The notes under the pieces are model-generated. The model did not search any database and was not told the DNA's origin. It saw nothing but the letters and a program-made list of their open reading frames with translations. From contig NZ_WTYA01000007.1 of NCBI RefSeq assembly GCF_009828025.1, positions 150,545 through 214,544 of the forward strand: a stretch of 64,000 bases of DNA. The letters run 5' to 3'. The stretch's first letter is position 1; every line of letters begins with the position of its first letter. The position numbers were made by a program, and so were the translations under genes. This document shows, one piece after another, positions 9,783 to 18,657 of the stretch. Source of the DNA: Qipengyuania algicida. Lineage in GTDB: Bacteria > Pseudomonadota > Alphaproteobacteria > Sphingomonadales > Sphingomonadaceae.

Positions 9783-9803
9783 TCGGGCGGCGGGGCGCGC
9801 CGG

Positions 9804-11312
9804 ATGAGCAGCGCGGAGGGGGGCAAGGCGCAGGCCATCGTGCCGGACCAGCGGCGTCTGCTGCTGCTTTACCTGTTGCTCGGCTTTTCTGCCGGCCTGC
9901 CGTTCTATATGTTCAACGCGGTGCTGACGCTGCGCCTCGCGCGGCATGGCATCGATATCGTGCTGATCGGCTTCTTCGCGTGGGTGGCGCTACTGCCGAC
10001 GTTCAAATTCCTCTGGGCACCGATTGTCGACCGCCTCAACGTGCCCGGCTTTTCCGCCTTCTGGGGCAAGCGGCGCGGGTGGATCATGCTCGCCCAGCTC
10101 GGCATATTCTCGTCGATGGTGGCGATGGCCTTCACCGCCAGCGACACCAACCTCCCTTTGGTTGCGCTGTTCGCAATCCTGCTGGCGTTCTGGACCACCA
10201 CGCTCGAAGTCGCCGCCGATGGCTGGCGCATCGAACTTGCGCCGTCGCAGGAGGAGCAGGGGCCGATCGTCGCGGCGAACCTGTGGGGTTATCGCAGCGC
10301 GATGGTCGCTGCGGGCAGCGGTGCTGCGCTGGTGGCTGCACGGGCTGACTGGATGTGGGCCTATCTCGCCATCGCGGTGCTCGCCTTCCTGCCGTTTCCG
10401 ATATTGGCGGCGATGCGGCGTGATCCCGACGCCAGCGCGAAACGCAGCGGATCGCTGGTCAAGGGGATCATTGCGAGTGTCGTGATCCTGCTGTTGTCCT
10501 CGATCGCGACGGCCATCGTCGGCTGGCTGGCGCTGGAGGTGTTCAGCGCGGCGGGGATCACCTCCGAAAGCAATGTCACCCCCTATGTGCTGGTGATCTG
10601 CATGTTGCCTTTCGTCGGGCTGGCCTTTGCCCTGCCACGCATCCGCAAGATGGGCCCTGACGCGCCGTGGCGGCGCTCGCCCGCTTTGGGGCCCTATGTC
10701 GATATCTTCTGGCGCTATGGGTTTGCGACGCTGCTCGTGCTGGGCTTCGTATCGCTTTACCGGGTCGGAGACGTGCTTGCGCTGACGCTGTCGCACCCGA
10801 TGTGGAATGCGCGCGGCTATTCGCTCGACCAGATCGGGATTGCCGATGGCGCGGTGGCTTTGCCTGCGAGCATGGTCGGCGTCGCTATCGGTGGCTGGAT
10901 CTCCGCGCGCTGGCGGCTCGGCTGGGCGCTGGCGCTTGGGGCGGTGGTCGCAGCGCTCGGCAATTGGGTCTACATCTGGCTGTGGGACAGTCAGGCGCAT
11001 GGCTGGATCCTCTACACCTGCGTCGCCGCCGACCAGTTCGGCAATGGCCTCGCCGGGGCCGTGTTCGTGGTTTACCTCTCTATGCTGGTGAACCCCAGAT
11101 TTCCCTCGGCGCAATATGCCTTCCTGTCGGGTTTTGCCTTCCTGCTGGCGCGATTGCTCGCCGGAGCATCGGGCACCTTGCAGCAGCAGATCGGCTATGA
11201 CGGCTTTTTCATGCTCTCGGGAGCGCTCAGTATCATGGCGGTGGTGTTCCTGCCGCTGCTTGCCAAAGTCGTCCCTCGCGGAACTTCCGCCGGGCCGGAG
11301 AGACCAGTATGA
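9804..11312 (+). CDS. ampG: AmpG-type muropeptide permease (MFS)
   Basis: This 502-residue inner-membrane protein of the major facilitator superfamily has about 12-14 hydrophobic segments. The N-terminal signature LLGFSAGLPFYMFNAVLTLRL and the following FKFLWAPIVDR and KRRGWIML are characteristic of AmpG permeases, which import anhydro-muropeptides (GlcNAc-anhMurNAc-peptides) from the periplasm. The gene ends by overlapping the next gene by 4 bp (ATGA). The downstream serine hydrolase, S9 peptidase, murQ and nagA fit a wall-recycling role. Confidence 0.85.
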   Translation: MSSAEGGKAQAIVPDQRRLLLLYLLLGFSAGLPFYMFNAVLTLRLARHGIDIVLIGFFAWVALLPTFKFLWAPIVDRLNVPGFSAFWGKRRGWIMLAQLGIFSSMVAMAFTASDTNLPLVALFAILLAFWTTTLEVAADGWRIELAPSQEEQGPIVAANLWGYRSAMVAAGSGAALVAARADWMWAYLAIAVLAFLPFPILAAMRRDPDASAKRSGSLVKGIIASVVILLLSSIATAIVGWLALEVFSAAGITSESNVTPYVLVICMLPFVGLAFALPRIRKMGPDAPWRRSPALGPYVDIFWRYGFATLLVLGFVSLYRVGDVLALTLSHPMWNARGYSLDQIGIADGAVALPASMVGVAIGGWISARWRLGWALALGAVVAALGNWVYIWLWDSQAHGWILYTCVAADQFGNGLAGAVFVVYLSMLVNPRFPSAQYAFLSGFAFLLARLLAGASGTLQQQIGYDGFFMLSGALSIMAVVFLPLLAKVVPRGTSAGPERPV

Positions 11313-12340
11313 TCGAAGAAATTTGCAATGGCGGCTTCGAACCGGCCGCACGCTATGTCGATGAAGGCAAGGTCCCTTGCGCCGCACTCGGCGTGGTGGA
11401 TGGCGAGGGTAACATGGCGGTGCGCCTTTCGGGCATGGCTGCGCTGGAACCGGAACGCGAGGAACTGACCCGCGATCACTGGTTCGATCTTGCCTCCGTG
11501 TCCAAGGTCATCGCGACGACCACCATGGTGCTCAAGCTCGCCGAGCAGGGGCGGTTAGACCTCGACCGACCGCTGACCGATGCGATTCCCGATCTGCGCC
11601 AGTACGATGTCGCCCACGCGCCCGAACGGCGACTGACGTTTCGCGATTGCCTGGTGCATCGCACTTTCCTGCCTGCTGTGTTCCCGATCTACACCTATGG
11701 CGACGATCCGGCACGGATGCGCGCCTTCGTGCTCCAGCGCGAATGGCCGATGGGGCCACCGGTCTATTCGGACATCAATTTCATCCTGTTGGGTATCGCC
11801 ATCGAGCGGATTACAGGTGAGCCTTTGTCGGCGTGGCCTTTGGGCGAGGGGCTGGCTTACGGCCCGCCACCGGGCCTGGCGGTCGCGACCGAGCGTTGTT
11901 CATGGCGCGGGCGCGTGCTCAAGGGCGAGGTGCATGACGAGAACGCCGCCGCGCTCGGCGAGGCACCGGGCCATGCCGGACTGTTCGGCACGGTCGATGG
12001 CGTGCTCGGCTTCGCGCGCGATCTAATGCAGGGCAATATCCTTTCGCCCGCGATGATGGATGAAATCCGCCAGCCGATGGATCAGAGCCGGACTTGCGGC
12101 TGGGAACGCGCTTACGGTGGCTGGTCGGGCGGAATGGCGTGTTCAAACGAGACGATCGGCCATACCGGATTTACCGGGACCGGCCTGTGGATCGATTTCG
12201 AGCGCGGACTTGCGTGGACGCTGCTGACCAACCGTGTCCACACGACCCGCCACGGCGAAATGCATATCAAGAACCTGCGACGCGAGAGCGGTGACGCGGT
12301 GATCGCGGCGTGGAATTCTGTGAAGGGGAACAAGCGATGA
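11309..12340 (+). CDS. Beta-lactamase-fold serine hydrolase, apparently cytoplasmic
   Basis: The 343-residue protein belongs to the class C beta-lactamase / S12 superfamily. Motifs are SxxK as SVSK (near residue 68), a YxN-like VYSDIN (near 152), and HTG as GHTGFTGTG (near 288). Unlike most relatives it has no signal peptide: the start MIEEICNGGFEPAARY is soluble, and the ATG overlaps the ampG stop, so it probably acts inside the cell. It is sandwiched between ampG and an S9 peptidase with 4-bp overlaps on both sides. That suggests action on an imported muropeptide or stem peptide. The substrate cannot be read from sequence. Confidence 0.78.
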   Translation: MIEEICNGGFEPAARYVDEGKVPCAALGVVDGEGNMAVRLSGMAALEPEREELTRDHWFDLASVSKVIATTTMVLKLAEQGRLDLDRPLTDAIPDLRQYDVAHAPERRLTFRDCLVHRTFLPAVFPIYTYGDDPARMRAFVLQREWPMGPPVYSDINFILLGIAIERITGEPLSAWPLGEGLAYGPPPGLAVATERCSWRGRVLKGEVHDENAAALGEAPGHAGLFGTVDGVLGFARDLMQGNILSPAMMDEIRQPMDQSRTCGWERAYGGWSGGMACSNETIGHTGFTGTGLWIDFERGLAWTLLTNRVHTTRHGEMHIKNLRRESGDAVIAAWNSVKGNKR

Positions 12341-14454
12341 CTAGCAGCCGCTCCGCGAGCATCAGGACTTCCAGCTTGGCCCGGACGAAGGGCTTGACCT
12401 CACTCCTCGGTGCCGTCTGTATCGGACTTGCTGGCGTATCGCTTGCCGGCACTGTCCCGTTTGCTGTGGCTCACGCCCAACCGGCAGACGCGACCGACAG
12501 TTTCGCGCAGAAGCTGGCGGTCCCGTTTCAGGGCGGGCTGGTCGGCGCTGCCGATGCGCCGGTTTTCGCCTGGCAAATGAACCAAGCGGGTGTGCGCAAT
12601 ATCTGGGTGGCTGGGCCTGATGGCAAGGGGCGTCAGAGGACTGACTATACACTCGACGACGGGATCGAGCTGTCTGGACTGACGCTCAATGCCGATGGCA
12701 CGCGGCTGGCGTTCGTGCGCGGAGGCGACGCCGAATTTCCCGATGGCGATCTTCCCAATACCGGGCCAGCGCTCGTCGCGCCGCGCCAGACGCTCTACGT
12801 GCTCGACACGGCGGGCAATGCCGCGCCTGAAAGCATCGGGCAGGGGCATGGCGCGGCCTTCGCGCCCGATGGTCAACGGATCGCTTTCACGCGCGAGGGC
12901 ATGATCATGCTGTGGTCGCCCAGTGGGCAGGCCTATCGCATTGCCAAGGTCACCGGCGAGGTTGAGGAGCTGATCTGGTCGCCCGATGGCAAGCAGATAT
13001 TGTTCCAGGAAGCGCGCTCGGGCCACAGCCTGATCGGGCTGATCGACCTGGATAGCCAGACACTCAGATATCTCGGTTCGACATTGGGCTATGCGAGCGA
13101 TCCGGCGTTCTCGCCCGATGGCAGCAAGATTGCCTTCATCCAGTACCTTGAGCCTCCTGCCGAGCTGGAGAACAGCACCGCCTCGTTCTGGTCGCTGCGC
13201 GTGGTCGATGTTGCGAGCGGGGCGGTGAAGACGGTCTGGTCTGCCCCGCAGGGCGAGGGCAGCCAATATTACGGCACGCGCGGGCGCAATCTGTTCTGGC
13301 TCAAGAGCGGGCAATTGATCTTCCCGTGGGAGCGGACCGGCTGGCTGCATATCTATGCCGTTCCTGCAACTGGTGCAGGAGATGCACGTGACCTGACCCC
13401 CGACGCCAATGAGGTGGAGAATTTCCGGCCCACACCCGATGGCAAAGCGATGGTTTACAGCGCCAATCCCGGCAATCTCGATAGCCGGAGGCTGTTCCGG
13501 GTCGATCTCGATGGCAAGCGCACAAAGGCGCTGACGCCCGAAAACCAGTTTGCGTTCTATCCGGTGTTCGGCGGCGACAGGCTCGCTGCGACCGTCACCG
13601 ATGCCACCCATCCCGCGCATATGATGCTGGTGGACTCGATGACCGCGCTCGGCCTGGTGCCGCAAGTGCCATCCTATCGCCAGCCGGAGGTGGTGACGTT
13701 CAAGTCGGATGACGGCGTGACTGTCCACGGGCAGTTGTTCCATGGTGTCGGTAAGGGCAAGCGCCCGGCGCTGATCTTCGTGCATGGCGGGCCGCGGCGG
13801 CAGATGGTGCCCGCTTTCAGCGCGATGTACTACTACAGCAATTCCTATATCATGAATCAGGAACTCGCCGCGCGCGGCTATACGGTCCTGTCGGTTAATT
13901 ATCGCAGCGGGACCAATTATGGCCGCGCGTTCCGAGAAGCGCAGGGCAAGGCGCGGGCCGGGGCATCGGAATATCGCGACGTGCTGGCTGGCGGGAAATG
14001 GCTCGCCGCGCGTAGCGATGTCGATGCGAAGCGCGTCGGCATCTGGGGCGGAAGCTGGGGGGGGTATCTCACCGCGCTGGCGCTTGCCCGCAATAGCGAC
14101 ATTTTTGCAGCCGGGGTGGACTTCCATGGCGTGCACCAGATGGTTCGGCCTGTGGCAGAAAGCTTCTCTCCCGAGGAGCGTTTGCGCCAGTACCAGTTGC
14201 AATGGGATTCCTCGCCGATGGGCTCGATCGCGAAATGGCGCTCGCCCGTGCTCATCATCCACGGTGACGATGATCGCAGCGTCCCGTTCAGCCAGTCACT
14301 GCTGCTCGCGCGCGAGCTGACCGCGCGCGGCGTGCCGTTCGAGGAACTGGCTTTCCCCAACGAGCGCCACGACTTCTATCGCTTCCACGATTGGCTGGTG
14401 AGCTATCGCGCGTCGCTGGCCTTCATTGACCGCGAGCTTGGCGGCAAGAAGTGA
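12337..14454 (+). CDS. S9-family prolyl-oligopeptidase-like serine peptidase, exported
   Basis: The ATG at 12337 overlaps the preceding stop (ATGA) and yields a 705-residue protein. Its N-terminus is basic, then hydrophobic (LTSLLGAVCIGLAGVSLAG), ending near AHAQ, which is a signal peptide. A WD40/TolB-like beta-propeller with repeated SPDGxxI strands spans roughly residues 60-430. The alpha/beta-hydrolase domain holds the catalytic triad: Ser in GGSWGGYL (near residue 573), Asp in GDDDRSVPF (near 645) and His in NERHDFY (near 676). The family cleaves short peptides, often dipeptidyl or acyl-aminoacyl. Being co-transcribed with ampG it may trim wall-derived or dietary peptides. Confidence 0.88.
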   Translation: MTSSRSASIRTSSLARTKGLTSLLGAVCIGLAGVSLAGTVPFAVAHAQPADATDSFAQKLAVPFQGGLVGAADAPVFAWQMNQAGVRNIWVAGPDGKGRQRTDYTLDDGIELSGLTLNADGTRLAFVRGGDAEFPDGDLPNTGPALVAPRQTLYVLDTAGNAAPESIGQGHGAAFAPDGQRIAFTREGMIMLWSPSGQAYRIAKVTGEVEELIWSPDGKQILFQEARSGHSLIGLIDLDSQTLRYLGSTLGYASDPAFSPDGSKIAFIQYLEPPAELENSTASFWSLRVVDVASGAVKTVWSAPQGEGSQYYGTRGRNLFWLKSGQLIFPWERTGWLHIYAVPATGAGDARDLTPDANEVENFRPTPDGKAMVYSANPGNLDSRRLFRVDLDGKRTKALTPENQFAFYPVFGGDRLAATVTDATHPAHMMLVDSMTALGLVPQVPSYRQPEVVTFKSDDGVTVHGQLFHGVGKGKRPALIFVHGGPRRQMVPAFSAMYYYSNSYIMNQELAARGYTVLSVNYRSGTNYGRAFREAQGKARAGASEYRDVLAGGKWLAARSDVDAKRVGIWGGSWGGYLTALALARNSDIFAAGVDFHGVHQMVRPVAESFSPEERLRQYQLQWDSSPMGSIAKWRSPVLIIHGDDDRSVPFSQSLLLARELTARGVPFEELAFPNERHDFYRFHDWLVSYRASLAFIDRELGGKK

Positions 14455-14495
14455 TCGTTGGGGTTGGACAATTGGCGGTTATGATGCCGGATCGT

Positions 14496-15383
14496 TCAAC
14501 GCGTGCGAAGTTGCTCGACCAGAGCGGCGAATTCGCGTGGGGTTTCTGCCATCCGTTGCCGCGCGTCCGCCAGATCCAGCCCCAGCGCAACGAGCACGGC
14601 GGTGCGGATGTCGCGGCCCGCATCCTCAAGTGCAATGCCTGCAACCGCATCGTCGACCCCGGCAATCTCGCTCACCATCGCGATCCCGCGCTTGAGCAGC
14701 TTGGCGTTGGAAATGCGCATGTTGACCATCAGCCCGCGATAGACGAGCCCCTGGCGCAGCATGATCGCTGTCGAAAGCAGATTGAGCGCGGCCTTTTGCG
14801 CGGTGCCGGCCTTCATGCGCGTCGATCCGGCAACCGCCTCGCTGCCGGTGTCGAGCAGGATCGGATGCTCGGCGGCCTCGAGCAGCGGGGTATCGGGATT
14901 GCAGCTGAAGGAAATGGTCAGGCTACCGCGGGACCGCGCTTCTTCCAGCGCGCCGATAGTGTAGGGCGTGCGTCCGCTGGCGGCCACGCCGATCAGGACA
15001 TCGCATTGCCCGAAAGCGGCGTCGCGCACGGCGGCGCGTCCTGCCTCGGCATCGTCTTCGGCGCCTTCGACCGCGCGCATCATCGCCGTCTCGCCGCCAG
15101 CGAGGAAAAACGCCAACCGCTCCTCCGGCCAGCCGAAGGTCGGTGTCAGTTCGACCCCGTCCTGCACGCCGACGCGCCCGGAAGTGCCTGCGCCCGCATA
15201 GGCCAGCCGCCCCGCATCCCCGAGTCGCTCGGCCGCCGCTTCGGCAGCCCGCGCAATCGCTTCGGTTTGCGAGCCAATCGAGGCCACCGCTTCCCGCTGC
15301 CCCTCGAACATCGCCATCACGGCGCGTTCGGTCGGCCAGCGATCGATTTCGGCAAGGTTCGGGTCGGCGGTTTCCGTGCTCAT
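14496..15383 (-). CDS. murQ: N-acetylmuramic acid 6-phosphate etherase
   Basis: The 295-residue SIS-fold enzyme splits the lactyl ether of MurNAc-6-phosphate to give GlcNAc-6-phosphate and D-lactate. Family signatures are clear: YAGAGTSGRVGVQDGVELTP, then GAEDD, GVAASGRTPYT, and AGSTRMKAGTAQKAALN. I chose the ATG at 15383 (MSTETADPN); the TTG at 15416 would add eleven residues without a better ribosome-binding site. It is divergent from the SIS deaminase gene, with about 70 bases between. With nagA and the kinase it makes a near-complete MurNAc and GlcNAc salvage set. Confidence 0.95.
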   Translation of the reverse strand: MSTETADPNLAEIDRWPTERAVMAMFEGQREAVASIGSQTEAIARAAEAAAERLGDAGRLAYAGAGTSGRVGVQDGVELTPTFGWPEERLAFFLAGGETAMMRAVEGAEDDAEAGRAAVRDAAFGQCDVLIGVAASGRTPYTIGALEEARSRGSLTISFSCNPDTPLLEAAEHPILLDTGSEAVAGSTRMKAGTAQKAALNLLSTAIMLRQGLVYRGLMVNMRISNAKLLKRGIAMVSEIAGVDDAVAGIALEDAGRDIRTAVLVALGLDLADARQRMAETPREFAALVEQLRTR

Positions 15384-15456
15384 GGGGTAAAGCCTATCGC
15401 GCAGCGCGCTGCGCAAGCCAATCCATCATTGCCGCAAACAAGTATAGGTCGCCTTT

Positions 15457-16500
15457 ATGCCTGATACTCCCAGCCTGATGTTCTCGGAGGCGAAAAGCGC
15501 TGCCGATATCGTTGCAGCGCAGATCGCGGCGAACACGTCAGCCATGGCGGATGTCGGCGCACGCCTGCGCAAGCTCGACCCGCCCTTTGCGCTGACCATC
15601 GCGCGCGGATCATCCGATCACGCGGCCAATTTCGCCAAGATACTGTTCGAAACCCGGCTCGGAATTCCCATCGTGAGCCAGTTGCCTTCGCTGGCGACGC
15701 TTTATCACAAGACCTCGCCCAAGGTCGCGGGGGCATTGGCGCTGGCAATATCGCAATCGGGCAAGAGCCCGGACCTGATCGAAGCCGCCCGTGCCGCGCG
15801 TGCGCAAGGGGCACTGCTGATCGCGATGGTCAATGACGAGGCTTCGCCATTGGCCGCGGAGGCGGATATCGTGTTCCCGCTGCACGCCGGTTCGGAAAAG
15901 AGCGTGGCTGCGACGAAAAGTTTTATCGCCTCGCTGACGGCTATCGCGCAGCTGACCGCCCATTGGGGAGAGGATGCCCAACTGACGAAAGGGCTTGAAG
16001 GTATCGGGCCTACGCTCTCCGAAGCATGGTCGATGGATTGGGAGGAGGCGCTCGACCCCATCGCCAGCGTGCGCAAGATATTGGTACTCGGACGTGGCCT
16101 CACCTGGCCGATCGCTGCGGAGGCGGCGCTCAAGTTCAAGGAAACCGCGCAGATCCACGCAGAAAGCTTTTCCAGTGCAGAGGTCGCTCATGGGCCGATG
16201 GCGCTGGTGGGGGAGGGGGACCCGATCCTTGCTTTTGCGCCATCGGACGAAGCGGTCAGCGGTTTTGCCGAGAGGCTTGCGGCATTTGCCGAGCGCGGCG
16301 CAAAAGTGATCGCTGCCGGGACCGGTGATACAGTGGCGCCTGCCACAATCAAGCTGCCCGTGGCGCAATCCTGCGATCCGGCGGTCACGGCCATCGGCAT
16401 GATCGCCAGCTATTACCGCTTCGCTGAGGCTCTGGCGCGCAAGCTGGGGCTCAACCCGGACGAACCTCCGTTCCTCTCCAAGGTCACCCGTACACGATGA
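15457..16500 (+). CDS. SIS-domain glucosamine-6-phosphate deaminase (NagB-II / GlmS-like)
   Basis: The 347-residue protein consists of two tandem SIS domains like the isomerase half of GlmS but lacks the glutaminase half. Features include IARGSSDHAANFAK, ALAISQSGKSPDLIEAARAA, EKSVAATKSF and EVAHGPMALV. Stand-alone enzymes of this type (NagB-II, AgaS) deaminate glucosamine-6-phosphate to fructose-6-phosphate plus ammonia. The downstream nagA overlaps it by 4 bp, which supports amino-sugar catabolism rather than synthesis. Confidence 0.88.
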   Translation: MPDTPSLMFSEAKSAADIVAAQIAANTSAMADVGARLRKLDPPFALTIARGSSDHAANFAKILFETRLGIPIVSQLPSLATLYHKTSPKVAGALALAISQSGKSPDLIEAARAARAQGALLIAMVNDEASPLAAEADIVFPLHAGSEKSVAATKSFIASLTAIAQLTAHWGEDAQLTKGLEGIGPTLSEAWSMDWEEALDPIASVRKILVLGRGLTWPIAAEAALKFKETAQIHAESFSSAEVAHGPMALVGEGDPILAFAPSDEAVSGFAERLAAFAERGAKVIAAGTGDTVAPATIKLPVAQSCDPAVTAIGMIASYYRFAEALARKLGLNPDEPPFLSKVTRTR

Positions 16501-17624
16501 GCAGCTTCACCCTCGAGAACGCGACAGTCGTGACGTCGGATGGCGTTCGCAAGGCAGTTTCGGTTGCCATCGAAGGCTCTCACATCGCTGACGTGGGTAC
16601 GAGCTCCGGCAAGAAAATCGATTTGGGCGGCGGGTACTTGCTGCCGGGCTTTATTGATACGCAGGTGAACGGCGGCGGTGGGGTGCTGCTGAATGACGAG
16701 CCCAGCGTCGATGGCATCGCGGCTATCGCAGTGGCGCACAGGAAATTCGGCACCACCGGGATAATGCCGACACTGATAAGCGACGATCTTGTCGCGATCG
16801 AACGCGCCATTGTGGCGACCGATGATGCGATTTCACAAGGCGTGCCAGGTGTGCTCGGCCTGCACATAGAGGGTCCGTTCATCTCCACCGAACGGCGTGG
16901 CATTCATGCCGAGCGCTTCATGCGCCCCTTGGATGAAGAAGCCTTCGCCGTCCTCACGCGATCTGGAAACGGGGCGCGGTTGATAACGCTAGCGCCCGAG
17001 TGTGTTGTCGCCGGTACGGTCAGCCGTCTGCGCGCGGCAGGGTTGATCGTCGCGGCAGGTCATAGCGCCGCCGATTACACGCAGACGCGGGCCGCGCTGG
17101 ATGAAGGACTCGACGGTTTCACTCATCTGTTCAACGCGATGACGCAGTTTCAGAGCCGTGCGCCGGGCATGGTGGGGGCGGCGCTGGAGGACCGCAACAG
17201 CCGCTTTGGTCTGATCGTCGATGGCGCGCACGTGCACCCTGCGGCGCTGCGCGTGGCGCTGGCGGCGCGCGGGCTCGATGGGGCGATGCTGGTGACCGAT
17301 GCCATGCCGCCGGCGGGAACCGATCTGGAGCAATTCGACCTGCAAGGTCGGACGATTACGGTCGCTGAGGGCACACTTCGCGGCGAGGATGGTACGCTCG
17401 CCGGATCGGCGCTGACGATGGATCTGGCGCTCCGCAATGCGATGGACATGCTCGGTCTGACGCTTGCCGAAGCGTCGCAGCTTGCCAGCGCCAATCCCGC
17501 GGCATTTCTCCGGATGGATCGGCAACGCGGTGCGATCGTACCTGGTCTCGCGGCCGATCTGGTGCACCTCGACGAGGAATTTCGCGTCAGGCAGGTCTGG
17601 ATCGCCGGAGAGGAACAGCTCTAG
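16497..17624 (+). CDS. nagA: N-acetylglucosamine-6-phosphate deacetylase
   Basis: The 375-residue amidohydrolase removes the acetyl group from GlcNAc-6-phosphate. Key motifs are GGGYLLPGFIDTQVNGGGG, HIEGPFIS (metal-binding Glu), GHSAADY (His), GFTHLFNAM (His) and LVTDAMPPAG (catalytic Asp). It overlaps the deaminase gene by 4 bp at the start and the convergent kinase gene by 4 bp at the end. GlcNAc-6-phosphate would come from MurQ and from the BadF-type kinase. Confidence 0.95.
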   Translation: MSSFTLENATVVTSDGVRKAVSVAIEGSHIADVGTSSGKKIDLGGGYLLPGFIDTQVNGGGGVLLNDEPSVDGIAAIAVAHRKFGTTGIMPTLISDDLVAIERAIVATDDAISQGVPGVLGLHIEGPFISTERRGIHAERFMRPLDEEAFAVLTRSGNGARLITLAPECVVAGTVSRLRAAGLIVAAGHSAADYTQTRAALDEGLDGFTHLFNAMTQFQSRAPGMVGAALEDRNSRFGLIVDGAHVHPAALRVALAARGLDGAMLVTDAMPPAGTDLEQFDLQGRTITVAEGTLRGEDGTLAGSALTMDLALRNAMDMLGLTLAEASQLASANPAAFLRMDRQRGAIVPGLAADLVHLDEEFRVRQVWIAGEEQL

Positions 17625-18493
17625 GGCGCGTTGCCGCGATAGCCCGCCAGATAAAGTGCCCCGTCAAGCGGATCACCTTTGGGCGGCACCAGTCGGGCCA
17701 CGGTGCGTTCGCGCAGCCATGGCCGCATCCTCTGCGAAAGACCGCCCGCCAGTGAGCAACGCTGCGCCCCGCGCTGGAAGATCGTCTCGATAAACCGTTC
17801 GATATGCAGCACCGCGTCCTCGACGATCGAGCGAGCGATCTCGTCGTCAGCTTCGGCGAAATCCATTACCAGCGGAGCGAGGGCAGCGTAGTCGGTGGGG
17901 GTTGCGTCATCCATCCACGCGATGGCGCGGGTGACTTCATGCCCGAACCGCGCGGTGACGGCGCTACTGAGTGGGGTCGGCTTGGTCCGCCCGTCGAGCG
18001 CGCGTAAGGCGTGCCGCATGGCGCTGAGGCCAAGCGCCGCGCCGCTGCCTTCGTCGGAGATGGGGAAGCCATACCCGCCGATGGAGAAGCTTTTCCCTTC
18101 GTGCAGGACATGGGCGATGCTGCCGGTGCCGATTACCAGTATCGCGCCGTCCGCCCCGCTGTGCGCGCCAAGATTGGCGATCATCCCGTCGCTGTCGAAG
18201 GCGCAGGAGGCATAGGGAAAGGACAGCTCGGCAAACGCTTTGCGCATTCCCGGACGCGATAGCCCGGCAACCCCTGCACCCATGGCAATTTCGCTCGCAG
18301 CACTTTCATCCAGTCCGGCCATGCGTAGCGCCATACCGCCGACTTCCAGCAGACGCTCATGCACCGCATCGAGGCCGAGCCAGGTGTTGGCCGGGCCGCC
18401 TTCGCCATGGCCGATCTGCTGCCCGTCGGAATCGATCAATCGCGCCCGGCATTTGCTGCCGCCAGCATCGAAACCCAGATAATAGCGCGCCAT
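17621..18493 (-). CDS. BadF/BadG-type amino-sugar kinase (GlcNAc or MurNAc kinase)
   Basis: The 290-residue protein belongs to the BadF/BadG/BcrA/BcrD ATPase family of the actin-like ATPase fold. Phosphate-binding motifs are YLGFDAGGSKCRARLID at the N-terminus, LVIGTGSIAHVL and GGYGFPISDEGSGAALG. In this family the N-acetylglucosamine/N-acetylmuramic acid kinases (NagK/MurK) have this length, and the position between nagA and dacB, near murQ, favours that role. MurQ needs MurNAc-6-phosphate and no PTS transporter is seen, so a kinase acting on free MurNAc would fill the gap. Start chosen at the ATG at 18493 (MARYYLGFDAGG). Confidence 0.85.
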   Translation of the reverse strand: MARYYLGFDAGGSKCRARLIDSDGQQIGHGEGGPANTWLGLDAVHERLLEVGGMALRMAGLDESAASEIAMGAGVAGLSRPGMRKAFAELSFPYASCAFDSDGMIANLGAHSGADGAILVIGTGSIAHVLHEGKSFSIGGYGFPISDEGSGAALGLSAMRHALRALDGRTKPTPLSSAVTARFGHEVTRAIAWMDDATPTDYAALAPLVMDFAEADDEIARSIVEDAVLHIERFIETIFQRGAQRCSLAGGLSQRMRPWLRERTVARLVPPKGDPLDGALYLAGYRGNAP

Positions 18494-18657
18494 GGTCTGC
18501 CCGTTGCCTGTGTGATGAGCCACTGCGAGTATCCCCAGCGGCGCTTCGACGCAATCGCCGGTACGATGCCTGCGCGTTGCGCCATGGCTTGCGGTTATGG
18601 GGGATACGGCAATATTCCGCTGTCGCCATTAGCGCCTAAGGCGATAGCATAGCGCTC

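Noticed and set aside
12400..14262. A 620-codon frame on the minus strand opposite the S9 peptidase
   Set aside because: It lies wholly within a gene with clear catalytic motifs on the other strand and has no recognisable domain.
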